DNA of 64,000 nt. Source: Natronolimnobius baerhuensis. GTDB lineage: Archaea; Halobacteriota; Halobacteria; Halobacteriales; Natrialbaceae. Location of the stretch: positions 1,116,001 through 1,180,000 of the forward strand of contig NZ_MWPH01000002.1 in NCBI RefSeq assembly GCF_002177135.1, in the 5' to 3' direction. Both the position numbers and the translations under genes were made by a program. The notes under the pieces are model-generated. The model was not told the origin of the DNA. It searched no databases and saw only the letters and a list, made by a program, of their open reading frames with translations. This document shows, piece by piece, positions 1 through 9,151 of this stretch; the first letter of the stretch is position 1; each line of letters starts with the position of its first letter.

Positions 1-30
1 CAGACTCACCAAACGAAATCGAACACAGTC

Positions 31-1272
31 CTAGAGCGGGTCTCGCAACGCCCACACGTCCGCAGTCGGCTCGAGTCGGTGTGGCTCCGCCCCGCGCTCG
101 GTCAGGATTCCCGTATGGTACAACATTGCCTTCAACTGGAAGACGGTCGGTGAGTGATAGACCGATCCGTCCTCGAGCGCTTCACGTCGAAGCTCTCCGT
201 TCTCAGTAAGGACTCGACGGCGAGCATCGTCGGTCCCGCGGATGAACAACTCGACCGCCAGCGTCGGTTGGACTGTATGGAGGTGCACCACGAGATCAAC
301 GAGCGACGGCTCGGGCTGCCAGTCGTCGTGCATCGTCTGGAGTTCCGTGACGAGCCACTCCGTCGCCGGGTATGCGAAGACGACCCGACGAGCGAGCTGT
401 CCCCACGCGGGCGCGAGATCGATGAACCGCTTTCGGGAGCGATACCAGTCTTCGAACGCCTCGAGGGCGGCCTCGACAGACCCGTAGCGGCTCTTTCCAA
501 AGCGGACCACCTCCGCGCCGAGGGAGGTGAGTTCGACGCGCGGGCCGTCCTCAATCAAGCCAAGAAACGCCGCTCCCTGTCGGGCGTCGTCGACCGCGCC
601 GACGACCTTGTACGCCGACAGGAGTTCGGCGGTGTCGCCATCCGCGTAGTGTGCCAGCGGATAGCCCAGATAGTTCTTCGGATGGTTCAGTCCGAAGGAT
701 TTGTCCGCAACACCCTGTGCACCGGCCTGAAACCGCAGCGCCGTCGCCTCGCTCGAAGTACGGTTCCCAACAACGCGGGCCGGCTCGAGAACGGCAACCT
801 CCCCATCCAAATCGACACCCAGAACGCCGACGTTGAGTTCGCGTGCGAGCGTTCGGTCGGTTTCGGAGATTGCTTCCGACGGGGCGGCAACGTAGGCTGC
901 GTTGGCTTCGTGAAGTCGGTCATAGGCTTGAACAATCCCCCGTTCCGTATCAACGCCAGCGCTCGTCACCCCTTTCGCCTCGATGGCGACCAGCGGTGAC
1001 TCGTCCCCGACGCGTTCGACCGCGAGTAATTCGGACTCGAGTGGTGAGACGCCGACGAGGTCGGGAAAGCCACCGCCGATCTCGACGTGGTTAAACGGCG
1101 CGAGGCAATCCCGAACAGCAGGCTCAATTGGCTGGCCGGGACGCCATTCGTCCTGTGAGAACTGCGTATCGGCGACGACGTACGACGACGGCTCGCTGTC
1201 GTCCGGAAAGAGCCGTCGCTTGGTGTGAGCCAACACCTGTGGTTCCGACAGCGGCCGGGCCGCGCTGCTCAT
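31..1272 (-). CDS. PD-(D/E)XK nuclease-like hypothetical protein
   Basis: A 413-residue protein of no family I can name with certainty. The segment FPDLVGV (PD at about residues 70-71) followed by LVAIEAKG (E98-A-K100) fits the PD-(D/E)XK nuclease core, and is followed by alpha/beta sequence mentioning repeated valine-rich strands. The rest (about 190-413) has no recognisable motif. The ATG at 1272 was chosen over an upstream in-frame start because the upstream residues look like non-coding extension. The gene ends close to the window edge and is divergent from the DCC-family gene. A nuclease or DNA-repair role is inference from one motif; a non-catalytic use of the fold is equally possible. 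Confidence 0.6.
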   Translation of the reverse strand: MSSAARPLSEPQVLAHTKRRLFPDDSEPSSYVVADTQFSQDEWRPGQPIEPAVRDCLAPFNHVEIGGGFPDLVGVSPLESELLAVERVGDESPLVAIEAKGVTSAGVDTERGIVQAYDRLHEANAAYVAAPSEAISETDRTLARELNVGVLGVDLDGEVAVLEPARVVGNRTSSEATALRFQAGAQGVADKSFGLNHPKNYLGYPLAHYADGDTAELLSAYKVVGAVDDARQGAAFLGLIEDGPRVELTSLGAEVVRFGKSRYGSVEAALEAFEDWYRSRKRFIDLAPAWGQLARRVVFAYPATEWLVTELQTMHDDWQPEPSLVDLVVHLHTVQPTLAVELFIRGTDDARRRVLTENGELRREALEDGSVYHSPTVFQLKAMLYHTGILTERGAEPHRLEPTADVWALRDPL

Positions 1273-1371
1273 GGAACTGGAATGGCCGAGCTCGGCCAAT
1301 AATGTTCCGGCACGCAAGAGAGTCAGCCTGCTCGAGACCAAACGTTTGTATCTCGACCACGTACGACACCT

Positions 1372-1773
1372 ATGAGCGACACCGATACGGTACTCGTCTT
1401 CGACGACGACTGTGGCTTCTGTACGTGGTGGGCCGAGTACGTCGATGCCCGCTCGTCGATCCAACTCGTCGGCTTCTCCGAACTCTCTCCCGAGTTGCGC
1501 GAGCGCCTGCCGGAACACTACGAGGCCTGTTCGCATCTCGTGACCGACGACGAGGTCTACTCCTGTGGCCGCTCTATCGAGGAGGCTATCGCTCGTGTCG
1601 ATGACCACGGGCCGATCCGCAACTCGGTCGACTTCTTCCGAAACTTCGAAGACTACGAACGACTGCGTGAAACCGGCTACCGCTGGGTTGCAGACAACCG
1701 AGACAAGTGGGGCCAGGTCATGTCGAAGACCCCGCCCGTGCGCCGAGAGTCCGAATCCGAATCAGATCGGTGA
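1372..1773 (+). CDS. DCC-family thiol-disulfide oxidoreductase-like protein (DUF393)
   Basis: A 133-residue protein opening with VLVFDDDCGFC at residues 7-17, the DxDCGFC signature that names the DCC (DUF393) family, a thioredoxin-fold group thought to act in thiol-disulfide chemistry. The second cysteine of the motif is present (D-C-G-F-C). The C-terminal 20 residues are charged and probably disordered. It is a single gene, divergent from the nuclease-like gene. No substrate or partner can be read from the context. Confidence 0.85.
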   Translation: MSDTDTVLVFDDDCGFCTWWAEYVDARSSIQLVGFSELSPELRERLPEHYEACSHLVTDDEVYSCGRSIEEAIARVDDHGPIRNSVDFFRNFEDYERLRETGYRWVADNRDKWGQVMSKTPPVRRESESESDR

Positions 1774-1830
1774 ATCCCCTGCCAGCCCGCTCGAGTCAGC
1801 CCCGACGACCGACACACAGTGTTGCAGATA

Positions 1831-2145
1831 CTACCGGAGCCGAACGGCAGTCCCGTAGGCCATCACTTCGGAGCCCCCATCGGTGATCTGTGAGGTCTCG
1901 AGGCGGACGTTGACGACGGCGTCTGCGCCCAGTCGCTCGGCGTCTTCTTCCATGCGCATCACAGCTTCGTCGCGGGCTTTCGAGAGCAGATCGGAGTAGG
2001 CCGTGAGTTCGCCGCCGAAGACGTTTCGAATGCCCTGCGTGATGTCCTTCCCGACGTTTTTGGCTTCGACGGTGTTGCCGCGGGCGATACCAAGCACCTC
2101 GACGATTTCGCCGTCCGGGACAGTTTCGGTGTTTGCGATGTACAT
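1831..2145 (-). CDS. YbjQ-family protein (UPF0145)
   Basis: A 104-residue protein with the YbjQ (DUF74) hallmarks: an N-terminal strand ending in G-E-I-V-E-V-L-G, then an R-G-N-T-V loop, a G-G-E-L-x-A-Y-S-D-L-L helix start, and a conserved A-D-A-V-V-N-V strand. The family forms pentamers; its biochemical role is unknown although it is sometimes labelled heavy-metal binding. I chose the ATG at 2145 because the match to the family begins there; an ATG at 2172 would add nine residues. Confidence 0.85.
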   Translation of the reverse strand: MYIANTETVPDGEIVEVLGIARGNTVEAKNVGKDITQGIRNVFGGELTAYSDLLSKARDEAVMRMEEDAERLGADAVVNVRLETSQITDGGSEVMAYGTAVRLR

Positions 2146-2273
2146 GGCAAATACAGCACGCGCTGCCCGCATAGGCGTTCCGCGCAGTTTCTGGGTGAGA
2201 AATCAGTGCTCGAGGATGCCGGTCCAACGAGCCGCTCGAGAGTACAGACCCAGTTTCCTCGATCAACCCCTCA

Positions 2274-3065
2274 CTACGGTCCGCTGTACTCCTCGAGCCA
2301 CGACTGGACCGTTCCCTGTAACGCGCCGGTTGTGCTCCCGATATTGAGCATCCCGTAGCCCGCCTCGGCCTTCTCGTTGACATCGTCCATTCCGAAGCCG
2401 AGTCCGCCAAGTGGCACGTCGGCCTCGAGCGCCCGCTCGCGGATCGTCTCGACGTGTGACTCGACGGCCTCGTGTGTCGGCTCGCCGGGATTGCCCGTCG
2501 AGACGGCGAGATCCAGCGGGCCAGCGAAGACGAAGCCAAGGTCGGGAACCGCGAGAATCTCCTCGAGATTCGAGACGGCCGTCGGATTCTCTATCGTCAC
2601 CCCGAGGACGATTTCCTCATCCTCGCTCGCGGCGTATTCCTCAGCCAGTCCCCAGCGACTCGCGCGCGGACTGGCAAAGCCGCGGGTCCCCGGTTCGCCG
2701 TCGTAGGTGAATCGCGATGCCTGAACGGCCTGCCGAACCTCCGCAGCCGACTCGATACGCGAGACGAACAGGTTCCGCGCCCCCGCGTCCAGCGCCTTCC
2801 GAACCATCCCGGGATCGGGTTCGGGCAGTCGAACGAGCAGTTCCGTTCCGGAAACGTCTGCAGCCCGCAGCAACGCCTCGAGTCGCTCGCCATCGAACGG
2901 GCTCGGACCGGCGTGCTCTAAGTCGATCCAGACGAAGTCCAGCCCGAGTTCGCCGTAGAACTCGACGAGCATCGGCGAGTACGTGTTCTCGAGGATCCCG
3001 AGTGCAACGTCGTCTGACTCAAGAGTGTGCCGGAGATCGTTTTCCCGCGGTGAGTGTGTCGGCAT
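2274..3065 (-). CDS. HpcH/HpaI-family class II aldolase
   Basis: A 263-residue TIM-barrel aldolase of the HpcH/HpaI family, which cleaves or forms 2-keto-3-deoxy acids with pyruvate as one partner (HpaI, KDR aldolase and related enzymes). Visible family features are FVWIDLEHAGPS (catalytic His and the acidic residue near 45-55), LVRLPEPDP (Arg that binds pyruvate), the metal-binding Glu in VTIENPTAV, and the Asp in AGPLDLAVS. Length is normal for the family. No neighbouring sugar-acid pathway genes are present, so the substrate cannot be named. Confidence 0.88.
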   Translation of the reverse strand: MPTHSPRENDLRHTLESDDVALGILENTYSPMLVEFYGELGLDFVWIDLEHAGPSPFDGERLEALLRAADVSGTELLVRLPEPDPGMVRKALDAGARNLFVSRIESAAEVRQAVQASRFTYDGEPGTRGFASPRASRWGLAEEYAASEDEEIVLGVTIENPTAVSNLEEILAVPDLGFVFAGPLDLAVSTGNPGEPTHEAVESHVETIRERALEADVPLGGLGFGMDDVNEKAEAGYGMLNIGSTTGALQGTVQSWLEEYSGP

Positions 3066-3216
3066 AGACGACGGGCATCGCGACTGGTGATAAATCTTCC
3101 AGCGGCGTATGCACCGTCTCTGTGAACGCGAGTCCGTCTTGTTCTGGGCAGGGGGCTGTTTCTGAACGGTGTCCCGAGCGCATATGTTTTTGTGCCATCA
3201 TGTGATGGAGACACGT

Positions 3217-3792
3217 ATGAACAGCAAGCGTCTCGGCGTCATTGCGGCACTCATCGGGAGTCTCGGGTTCGGGCTGCAACACGGGCCATCGCTGCTCCTC
3301 GAGAACGCGGCACAAGACGGATTTGATGGGATGCTTCCATCGGTCGGAACAACCGGCCAGAGCCTCGTCGTCTACAACGGCGTTGTCGGGATCGTCGCCC
3401 CGCTCGTTACCGTCGGCGTGGCAGTCGGGAGTGGCTATTTCGCCGGCAACCGACTCGAGATCCCACGAGTGTACCGGGCGTTCGTCGGAGCCGTCGCTGT
3501 CGGCAGTTCGGTCGGTGTGTTGCTCATCAGTTCGGCGCTGCTCATCAGGCCGGTACTGACCAGCAATAGTGGCGTCGAAATCGTCGTTGCACTCGTCCCG
3601 CTCGCATCGGTGGTCGTCTCCATTTCTCTCCTCGTGACAATCGGGGCGCTCGCTGGCGCAGCGATTGCGCACTTCCAGCAGACAACGCCCGATGGCGACG
3701 ATCCGGCGGTAACAGGCAGTCATTCGCCGTCAGCGACCAGTACGAACGCAGACTCGAGTGACTCGAGCGGCCAGACCGACTCACTCCACTAG
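3217..3792 (+). CDS. Four-helix membrane protein of unknown function
   Basis: A 191-residue protein with about four hydrophobic segments (roughly residues 5-25, 52-72, 88-110 and 122-150) and a Ser/Asp/Thr-rich hydrophilic tail. No motif identifies a family. The ATG at 3217 gives a short charged N-terminus followed directly by the first membrane segment; an ATG-like extension to 3169 is possible but adds unlikely residues. Flanking genes do not suggest a role. Confidence 0.65.
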   Translation: MNSKRLGVIAALIGSLGFGLQHGPSLLLENAAQDGFDGMLPSVGTTGQSLVVYNGVVGIVAPLVTVGVAVGSGYFAGNRLEIPRVYRAFVGAVAVGSSVGVLLISSALLIRPVLTSNSGVEIVVALVPLASVVVSISLLVTIGALAGAAIAHFQQTTPDGDDPAVTGSHSPSATSTNADSSDSSGQTDSLH

Positions 3793-3833
3793 AACCGAAA
3801 CGCCGCCGCGTCGGGACCAAACGATCCGCAGGG

Positions 3834-5450
3834 TCACGGCGACAGAGACTCGAGAATGAGTCCCTCCTCGCCGACGGCAACCGCTCGGTCGCTTCCGAGT
3901 GAAATCGCGTGCAGCGAACGCGAGGTCTCGAGCTCGACACGCTCCCAGTCGCTTGCGTCCCCGCTACGCTCGTAGACGTCTCCAGCAGCGGAACAGACGA
4001 GTGTTCGTCCCCCATCGCTGCGGCGAACGAGTCCCGAGATACCCGCCTCACCAACGCGCTCTGGAGTCCACGTCTCCGGGCCGTCGTAGCGGTGGACGAC
4101 GCCATCGTCGGCCCCAATGAGACAATCGCCCTGTCCTGCCGTCGCGATGGCCGCGAGCGTTCCGTCGGCTCCCTCGAGCCCGATACGGTCGAATGACCGG
4201 CCGCCGTCGAGAGTCTCAAAGACGCCGTCGTTGGTGTCACAGCAGTAGCCGACCAGGTCGTCTCCAGACTCGACGACTGCCACAGCCGCCAGACTCGAGC
4301 CGCTGCCCGGTGTCACGGGGTCGTCCCACTCGAGTGCGCCGTTGTCATACTGACCGCGAAGCACCTCGCCGGAGCCGTTGATCAGCAGAACGGTTTCCGC
4401 ACCCGCTGGGCCGCCGACGGCGATGTCGGCGAGATTGTCGGTCTGACCTGCGAGGGCCGTGTAATCCGTGTGACGGGCGCTCCCAGTCTCGAGGCGGCCG
4501 AGCGCGCCGTTGTCGCCGGCGACCCAGACGGCGTCGCCATCGCTCGTCGCGTCGACGCCGTGAAGCGTGTTGGCCTGTGCGGCTGGGCCATCCTCGAGAA
4601 CAGTGGTCCACCCGTCGCCGGTATCCGCGAGGACGAGGCCGTCAGTACCGACCGCGTAGCTGGCCTGCGCTCCGGCGACGACACCGTCGAGCAGTGTCGA
4701 CTCAGCAGTCCCATCCGGCACGTCGACGGCGTGCCAGCCGCTGCGCTCGTCGTCCGTGTCGTCGTTTTGCAGACCAGTATCGTTGCCGTCGTGCTCGCGA
4801 TCCCCCTGGGTTGGTTGCGGCTGTGCTCGAGTTTCCCCGTCGCCGTGATCTGCAGCCCTGTCGCTCTGATTGGCAGGCGTCTCACCGCCTGTGCTCACAG
4901 CGTGTCCAGCGGCGGTCTTGCGGGCGCTCTGATCGGCAGACTCCTCCGCTCGAGTGGCTGCGGGGTCGACGTCGGCTTCGTCTGTGGGTCCCGCTTCGGA
5001 GTCGGTTTCAGCCTCGGCTTCGGATTCGACTGCTGGCTCGAGTTCCGATGGGGACTCGGCTTCGGGCGCGGGCGTGGATCCTGGGTCTGGCTGAGACGCC
5101 GATTCGCTTTCGACGTCGCTTCTCGACGGGGCGGTATCACCGTCTTTCGGGCCGACATCGATAGCATCTGCGTCAGTGGGTGCGACAGCAGGGTCCTGTG
5201 TCGCCGACTCGGACGGTGCTGATGAGACGGCGTCGCGCTCGTGACGGCGCAATTTCCGCCAGTAGAGTACTATCGGCGGGAGGACGTACGTCGCGAGCGC
5301 GAGAAGGGCAAACCAGTTGTTGACGAACGTCAACATCCCGAACGCGGTCAATCCGACCGTCGAGACGGTGTGGATCCACGTCTTCGTATACTGGCGGAAA
5401 AACGGCACGAAGCCGCTGTCGTCCGGGTCGGTGTTCGTAGCCATAGCCAC
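3834..5450 (-). CDS. Membrane-anchored beta-propeller protein
   Basis: A 538-residue protein in three parts. Two hydrophobic segments at about 25-70 anchor it. A long Ser/Glu/Asp/Ala-rich linker (about 75-225) is low in complexity and very acidic. The C-terminal third and more (about 225-538) is made of repeats with W-x-x-V, GDNGALGRL, DGGRSFDRI and GEEGLI motifs, typical of BNR/YCF48-like beta-propellers. Such propellers bind partners or assist assembly of membrane complexes; the partner is unknown here. A start six bases downstream (MATNTD) is also possible. Confidence 0.7.
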   Translation of the reverse strand: MAMATNTDPDDSGFVPFFRQYTKTWIHTVSTVGLTAFGMLTFVNNWFALLALATYVLPPIVLYWRKLRRHERDAVSSAPSESATQDPAVAPTDADAIDVGPKDGDTAPSRSDVESESASQPDPGSTPAPEAESPSELEPAVESEAEAETDSEAGPTDEADVDPAATRAEESADQSARKTAAGHAVSTGGETPANQSDRAADHGDGETRAQPQPTQGDREHDGNDTGLQNDDTDDERSGWHAVDVPDGTAESTLLDGVVAGAQASYAVGTDGLVLADTGDGWTTVLEDGPAAQANTLHGVDATSDGDAVWVAGDNGALGRLETGSARHTDYTALAGQTDNLADIAVGGPAGAETVLLINGSGEVLRGQYDNGALEWDDPVTPGSGSSLAAVAVVESGDDLVGYCCDTNDGVFETLDGGRSFDRIGLEGADGTLAAIATAGQGDCLIGADDGVVHRYDGPETWTPERVGEAGISGLVRRSDGGRTLVCSAAGDVYERSGDASDWERVELETSRSLHAISLGSDRAVAVGEEGLILESLSP

Positions 5451-5526
5451 CTCTCGAGTGTGCGGGAATCGGCTGTGCTACCGGATACGCGATCAAAAGG
5501 CTGGTGCAGGCGACCGCGACGCCAGC

Positions 5527-7017
5527 CTAAAGATAGCCCAGATCCGCCAGCCGCTCTTTCGTTCCATCGCGCATTGGCGTCTCCGCTGTCGTTGCTTCGG
5601 ACGTTCCGAACGGCTCGAATCGCTCCTCGAGTCGGTCGCGCATCGCTTGGACCTGTGCCGGTTCGGCCTCGCTTACGTCCGTCCGTTCCATCGGATCGGT
5701 CTCGAGGTGGTGCAGGCGCTCGAACCCATCGTCGCCGCAGACGTACTTGTACTCGTGGGTGCGAACGGCGCGCAACCGCCGGTCGTACTCGCGGACGCGG
5801 TCCGGAATCTCACCGAAGCGAGCCTCGAGGCGGTCGATAGAGGGCTGTGGCGCGACGTACTCCGAGAAGACGGCCTCGCGCGGATCGGCGTCCGAGTCGG
5901 GGTGTAGCGACTGGCCCACCTGCTGGGTGCCCAAAGCCGGATCGTCGATTCCTACCGTCTCGAGCAGCGTCGCGGGAAGGTCGAGCAGTTGCACGAGGTC
6001 ACGGCGGTGGCCGCCATCAGTGAACGGCCCGCCGTGGAGGACGAGCGGGACGTTGGTCAGCGTGTCATAGAGGTTGTACTGGTGGCCGAAAAAGCCGTGT
6101 TCGCCGATGTGTTCGCCGTGGTCGCCACAGACGACGAACAGGGTGTCCTCCCACTCGCCCGCTTCCTCGAGCGCCGACCGGAGCGCCGCGAGCTGGTCGT
6201 CGACGTAGGCGAGTTCGGCCCGGTAGAGCCCACGAAGCATGGCGAACTCTTGCTCTGAGAGATCGTAATCTGCACAGTCGTAGGCGCGTGGGTCCTGCCT
6301 GATCGCCGTTGCGTCCTCGTAGCTCGCGTCCTGGGGCAGGAACTGTTCGGCGTACTCGCGTGGCGGATCGTACGTGACGTGCGGTTCGATGAAGTTACAG
6401 AACAGAAAAAAGGGACGCTCGTCGGCTCGAGTCTGGAGCCAAGAGTCAATCCAGGATGTGGCCCGATCCGAGCCATCGTCGCCCGCCGGCTGGAACAGTT
6501 CGCTGTAGAGGATGTTGGCCGCGTTGACGAGTGGATTGCCGTCGAACAGATGTGTTCGGGTCGCCTCGAGTTTCTCACGGAGGTCTTCGCCGCGGACGAC
6601 CGCGCCCATGTCGGCGTCGGACTGGACGTACTGCCAGCCCTTTCGGAGGTCCTCAAAGCCGCGGTGGAAGCCGAACTCCTCGGTGATCCAGGTGTTGTTC
6701 GAAATGCCGAGTGTCTGGTAGCCGTTGGCGGCGAACGCCTCGGGGAGCGTTCGAAGCTCGGGGTTCAGCGAGAAGCTGTCGCCGTGGGTTCCATGGTCGG
6801 ACGGATAGAGTCCGGTAAACATCGAGGCATGAGAGGGGAGCGTCCACGGCGCGGTCGCGAAGGCGTTTTCGAAGGTGGTCCCCGCCGTTGCGAGAGAAGT
6901 GAGCGTGGGCGTCGTTTCCGGCCCGACACTTTTCGCCCGCGCAGTATCGAGAACGACGAGAACGACGTTCCGAACAGTCGAATGTGAGGGTGATTCACGT
7001 CCGTTAGACTCGGCCAT
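5527..7017 (-). CDS. Sulfatase-superfamily protein with Thr at the nucleophile position
   Basis: A 496-residue alkaline-phosphatase/sulfatase-fold protein. The N-terminal metal site (VVLVVLDTARA, Asp24) and the later FVVCGDHGEHIGEHG metal-binding motif are intact. At the position where sulfatases carry the C/S-x-P-S-R formylglycine motif this protein reads T59-L-P-S-H63. It therefore cannot be matured to formylglycine and probably acts as a phosphohydrolase or phosphotransferase-like member, or uses Thr directly. The ATG at 7017 gives the usual short N-terminus. It is divergent from a second, canonical sulfatase. Confidence 0.85.
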   Translation of the reverse strand: MAESNGRESPSHSTVRNVVLVVLDTARAKSVGPETTPTLTSLATAGTTFENAFATAPWTLPSHASMFTGLYPSDHGTHGDSFSLNPELRTLPEAFAANGYQTLGISNNTWITEEFGFHRGFEDLRKGWQYVQSDADMGAVVRGEDLREKLEATRTHLFDGNPLVNAANILYSELFQPAGDDGSDRATSWIDSWLQTRADERPFFLFCNFIEPHVTYDPPREYAEQFLPQDASYEDATAIRQDPRAYDCADYDLSEQEFAMLRGLYRAELAYVDDQLAALRSALEEAGEWEDTLFVVCGDHGEHIGEHGFFGHQYNLYDTLTNVPLVLHGGPFTDGGHRRDLVQLLDLPATLLETVGIDDPALGTQQVGQSLHPDSDADPREAVFSEYVAPQPSIDRLEARFGEIPDRVREYDRRLRAVRTHEYKYVCGDDGFERLHHLETDPMERTDVSEAEPAQVQAMRDRLEERFEPFGTSEATTAETPMRDGTKERLADLGYL

Positions 7018-7179
7018 AACGACAGTACCTCCGCCGCTCCGAGGGAAGGTCATCAGCCCCGAATATGCCGGGGCCATATTACATGCCTGCATTCACAGAA
7101 TCCCTTATTTCTCCCATCTGGATACTCTACTTGCCGTATCAGTCCTAACGCTTACTCGAGTGTCACGCGAAGACACCCC

Positions 7180-8532
7180 ATGGACAACCCGAACATCGTC
7201 CTGGTCCACTGCCACGACCTCGGCAAATATCTGGGCTGTTACGACAGCGCAGTCGAAACACCGCAGGTCGATGCCCTTGCCGACAGCGGCGTTCGATTCG
7301 ACCGCCACTTCGTGACCGCACCGCAGTGTTCGCCGAGTCGCTCGAGTCTGATGACGGGGCGTCACCCCCATCAAAACGGCATGCTAGGACTCGCACACGG
7401 CAACTGGGAACTCCACGACGAGGAGCAGGTGCTCCCGGAGCTGCTGCGTGAGGCGGGCTACGAGACCCACCTCTTCGGGCTGCAACACATCACCGAGTAT
7501 CCCAACCGGCTCGGCTACGACGAGAGTCATTCTGAAGAGCCGCTGACGGCCGACGCACCGCCGTCCGTCCACGAGTCTGCCCGCGCGCGAGACGTTGCCG
7601 ACGAGTTCGCCGCGATGCTCGAGGATGGCGACCACGATGATCCGTTCTTCGCCTCCGTCGGCTTCTTCGAAGCCCACCGCGTCGAGGAAAACGGCGACTT
7701 CGGCTTCGAGGGCGAGCGCTACGGCGCGCCCGCCCCCGAGGAGGTCGAACCACTCGAGTTCCTGCCCGATGAACCCGGGATACGGTCCGATATCGCCGAG
7801 ATACACGGCATGCTCGACGCGATTGACGACGGCGTCGGCACCGTGACCGACGCACTCGAGTCGGCCGGATTGACCAAAGACACGCTGGTCGTCTTTACGA
7901 CCGAGCACGGGCTCGCGATGCCGCGGGCGAAGGGCTGTTGCTCGGATCAGGGCATCGGCGGCGTCTTGCTTTGGTCTCGTCCCGGAACCGTCGAGCCAGG
8001 CGTTGTCGACGACCTCGTGAGCAACGTCGACGTGTTCACAACGCTGCTCGAGGTCGCCGGCGCGCCCCAGCCCGACACAGACCTGGCCGGTCAGAGTTTC
8101 CTCCCGCTTCTCGAGGACGACGACGACGAGGACTTTCGAGAACGGATCTTCGCCGGCATGACCTGGCACGACCGATACAATCCGATGCGGGCGATTCGAA
8201 CGGACCGCTGGAAGTACGTCCGCAACTTCTGGCACCTGCCCGATGTCTATCTCACGCGAGACATCTTCTGCAGCGCCGCCGGCAGCGAGGTGCGAAAAAC
8301 GAGCTACGGCGAGCAACGACCCTACGAGGAACTGTACGATCTCGAGGCGGATCCACTCGAGAAGGAGAACCTGCTTGCAGACGGCGACCTCGACGATTCG
8401 GCAGCCGAGACTGCGCGCGACCGACTTCGAGACGAGTTGCTCGAGTGGATGGAGACGACGGACGATCCGCTGCTCGAGGGACCAGTTCTGCCCGGCGACT
8501 GGGACGAGATTCGGCTGCGAAACGAAGAGTGA
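7180..8532 (+). CDS. Formylglycine-dependent sulfatase
   Basis: A 450-residue sulfatase. The motif C50-S-P-S-R54 followed by SSLMTG is the type I signature in which Cys is converted to formylglycine. N-terminal IVLVHCHDLG supplies the first metal ligands (with Asp13) and VVFTTEHGLAMPRAK the second set, with His in the place often held by DHG. Length is usual for the family. No maturation enzyme is visible in the window. The substrate is unknown; the divergent neighbour belongs to the same superfamily but lacks the Cys. Confidence 0.88.
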   Translation: MDNPNIVLVHCHDLGKYLGCYDSAVETPQVDALADSGVRFDRHFVTAPQCSPSRSSLMTGRHPHQNGMLGLAHGNWELHDEEQVLPELLREAGYETHLFGLQHITEYPNRLGYDESHSEEPLTADAPPSVHESARARDVADEFAAMLEDGDHDDPFFASVGFFEAHRVEENGDFGFEGERYGAPAPEEVEPLEFLPDEPGIRSDIAEIHGMLDAIDDGVGTVTDALESAGLTKDTLVVFTTEHGLAMPRAKGCCSDQGIGGVLLWSRPGTVEPGVVDDLVSNVDVFTTLLEVAGAPQPDTDLAGQSFLPLLEDDDDEDFRERIFAGMTWHDRYNPMRAIRTDRWKYVRNFWHLPDVYLTRDIFCSAAGSEVRKTSYGEQRPYEELYDLEADPLEKENLLADGDLDDSAAETARDRLRDELLEWMETTDDPLLEGPVLPGDWDEIRLRNEE

Positions 8533-8549
8533 GGCCGGCTACCGATGTG

Positions 8550-9056
8550 CTACGGCAACAGAAACTCTGCTGATTCGAGGACGATCCAGACGACCACCAC
8601 GTAGTTCAACAGCGTCGAGGTAAACGCATAGACTGTCGCCCGTCGAATCGAGTAACGCGCGATGCCAGCCGGAATCATCACGAAACTCCCGACGTAGGGG
8701 AGGAGATTCGTCACGAAAATGCCCGCCCCGCTGTAGCGTTTGAACACGTCATTTGCCTGCTCGAGTTTCTCCTCGCTGATCGAGACGCGCGGAATCGCGT
8801 GGATCACGTCGACGCCGCGGGTTGCAGCCAGCCAATAAATGAGCAACTGGCCGCCAACGTAGCCGACCGAAGCGACGAGGATGACGAGCCAGATTGACTC
8901 CCCGGAGGGCGAAACCGCGATATAGCCGGGGAGAAAGACCGACGTTGGAAACGGCTTCCCGATAATTGCTCCCTTCAGGATGAACAGGACAAATAACGCT
9001 GGCAAGTCGAACGTGACCAGCAGCGAGAAGCCAATATCAGTAAGCGAGCTGAACAT
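8550..9056 (-). CDS. DedA/VTT-domain membrane protein
   Basis: A 168-residue integral membrane protein with four to five hydrophobic segments and the glycine- and proline-rich FPTSVFLPGYIAV and VTNLLPYVGSFVMIPAG stretches of the DedA/VTT (SNARE-associated) superfamily, now linked to phospholipid scrambling and flipping. A TTG start at 9134 is possible, but the only TATA-like stretch lies at about 9136-9146 on this strand, which places transcription start inside that extension. The ATG at 9056 is therefore preferred. Confidence 0.75.
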   Translation of the reverse strand: MFSSLTDIGFSLLVTFDLPALFVLFILKGAIIGKPFPTSVFLPGYIAVSPSGESIWLVILVASVGYVGGQLLIYWLAATRGVDVIHAIPRVSISEEKLEQANDVFKRYSGAGIFVTNLLPYVGSFVMIPAGIARYSIRRATVYAFTSTLLNYVVVVWIVLESAEFLLP

Positions 9057-9151
9057 TATTAGCAGTAGCAGGACGTCGAATTCGTATATATCGTTGCCGT
9101 CCAGAGTATTTGAGTGTCGCGGTTCGGAAAACAAATCAAATATAAATCATT

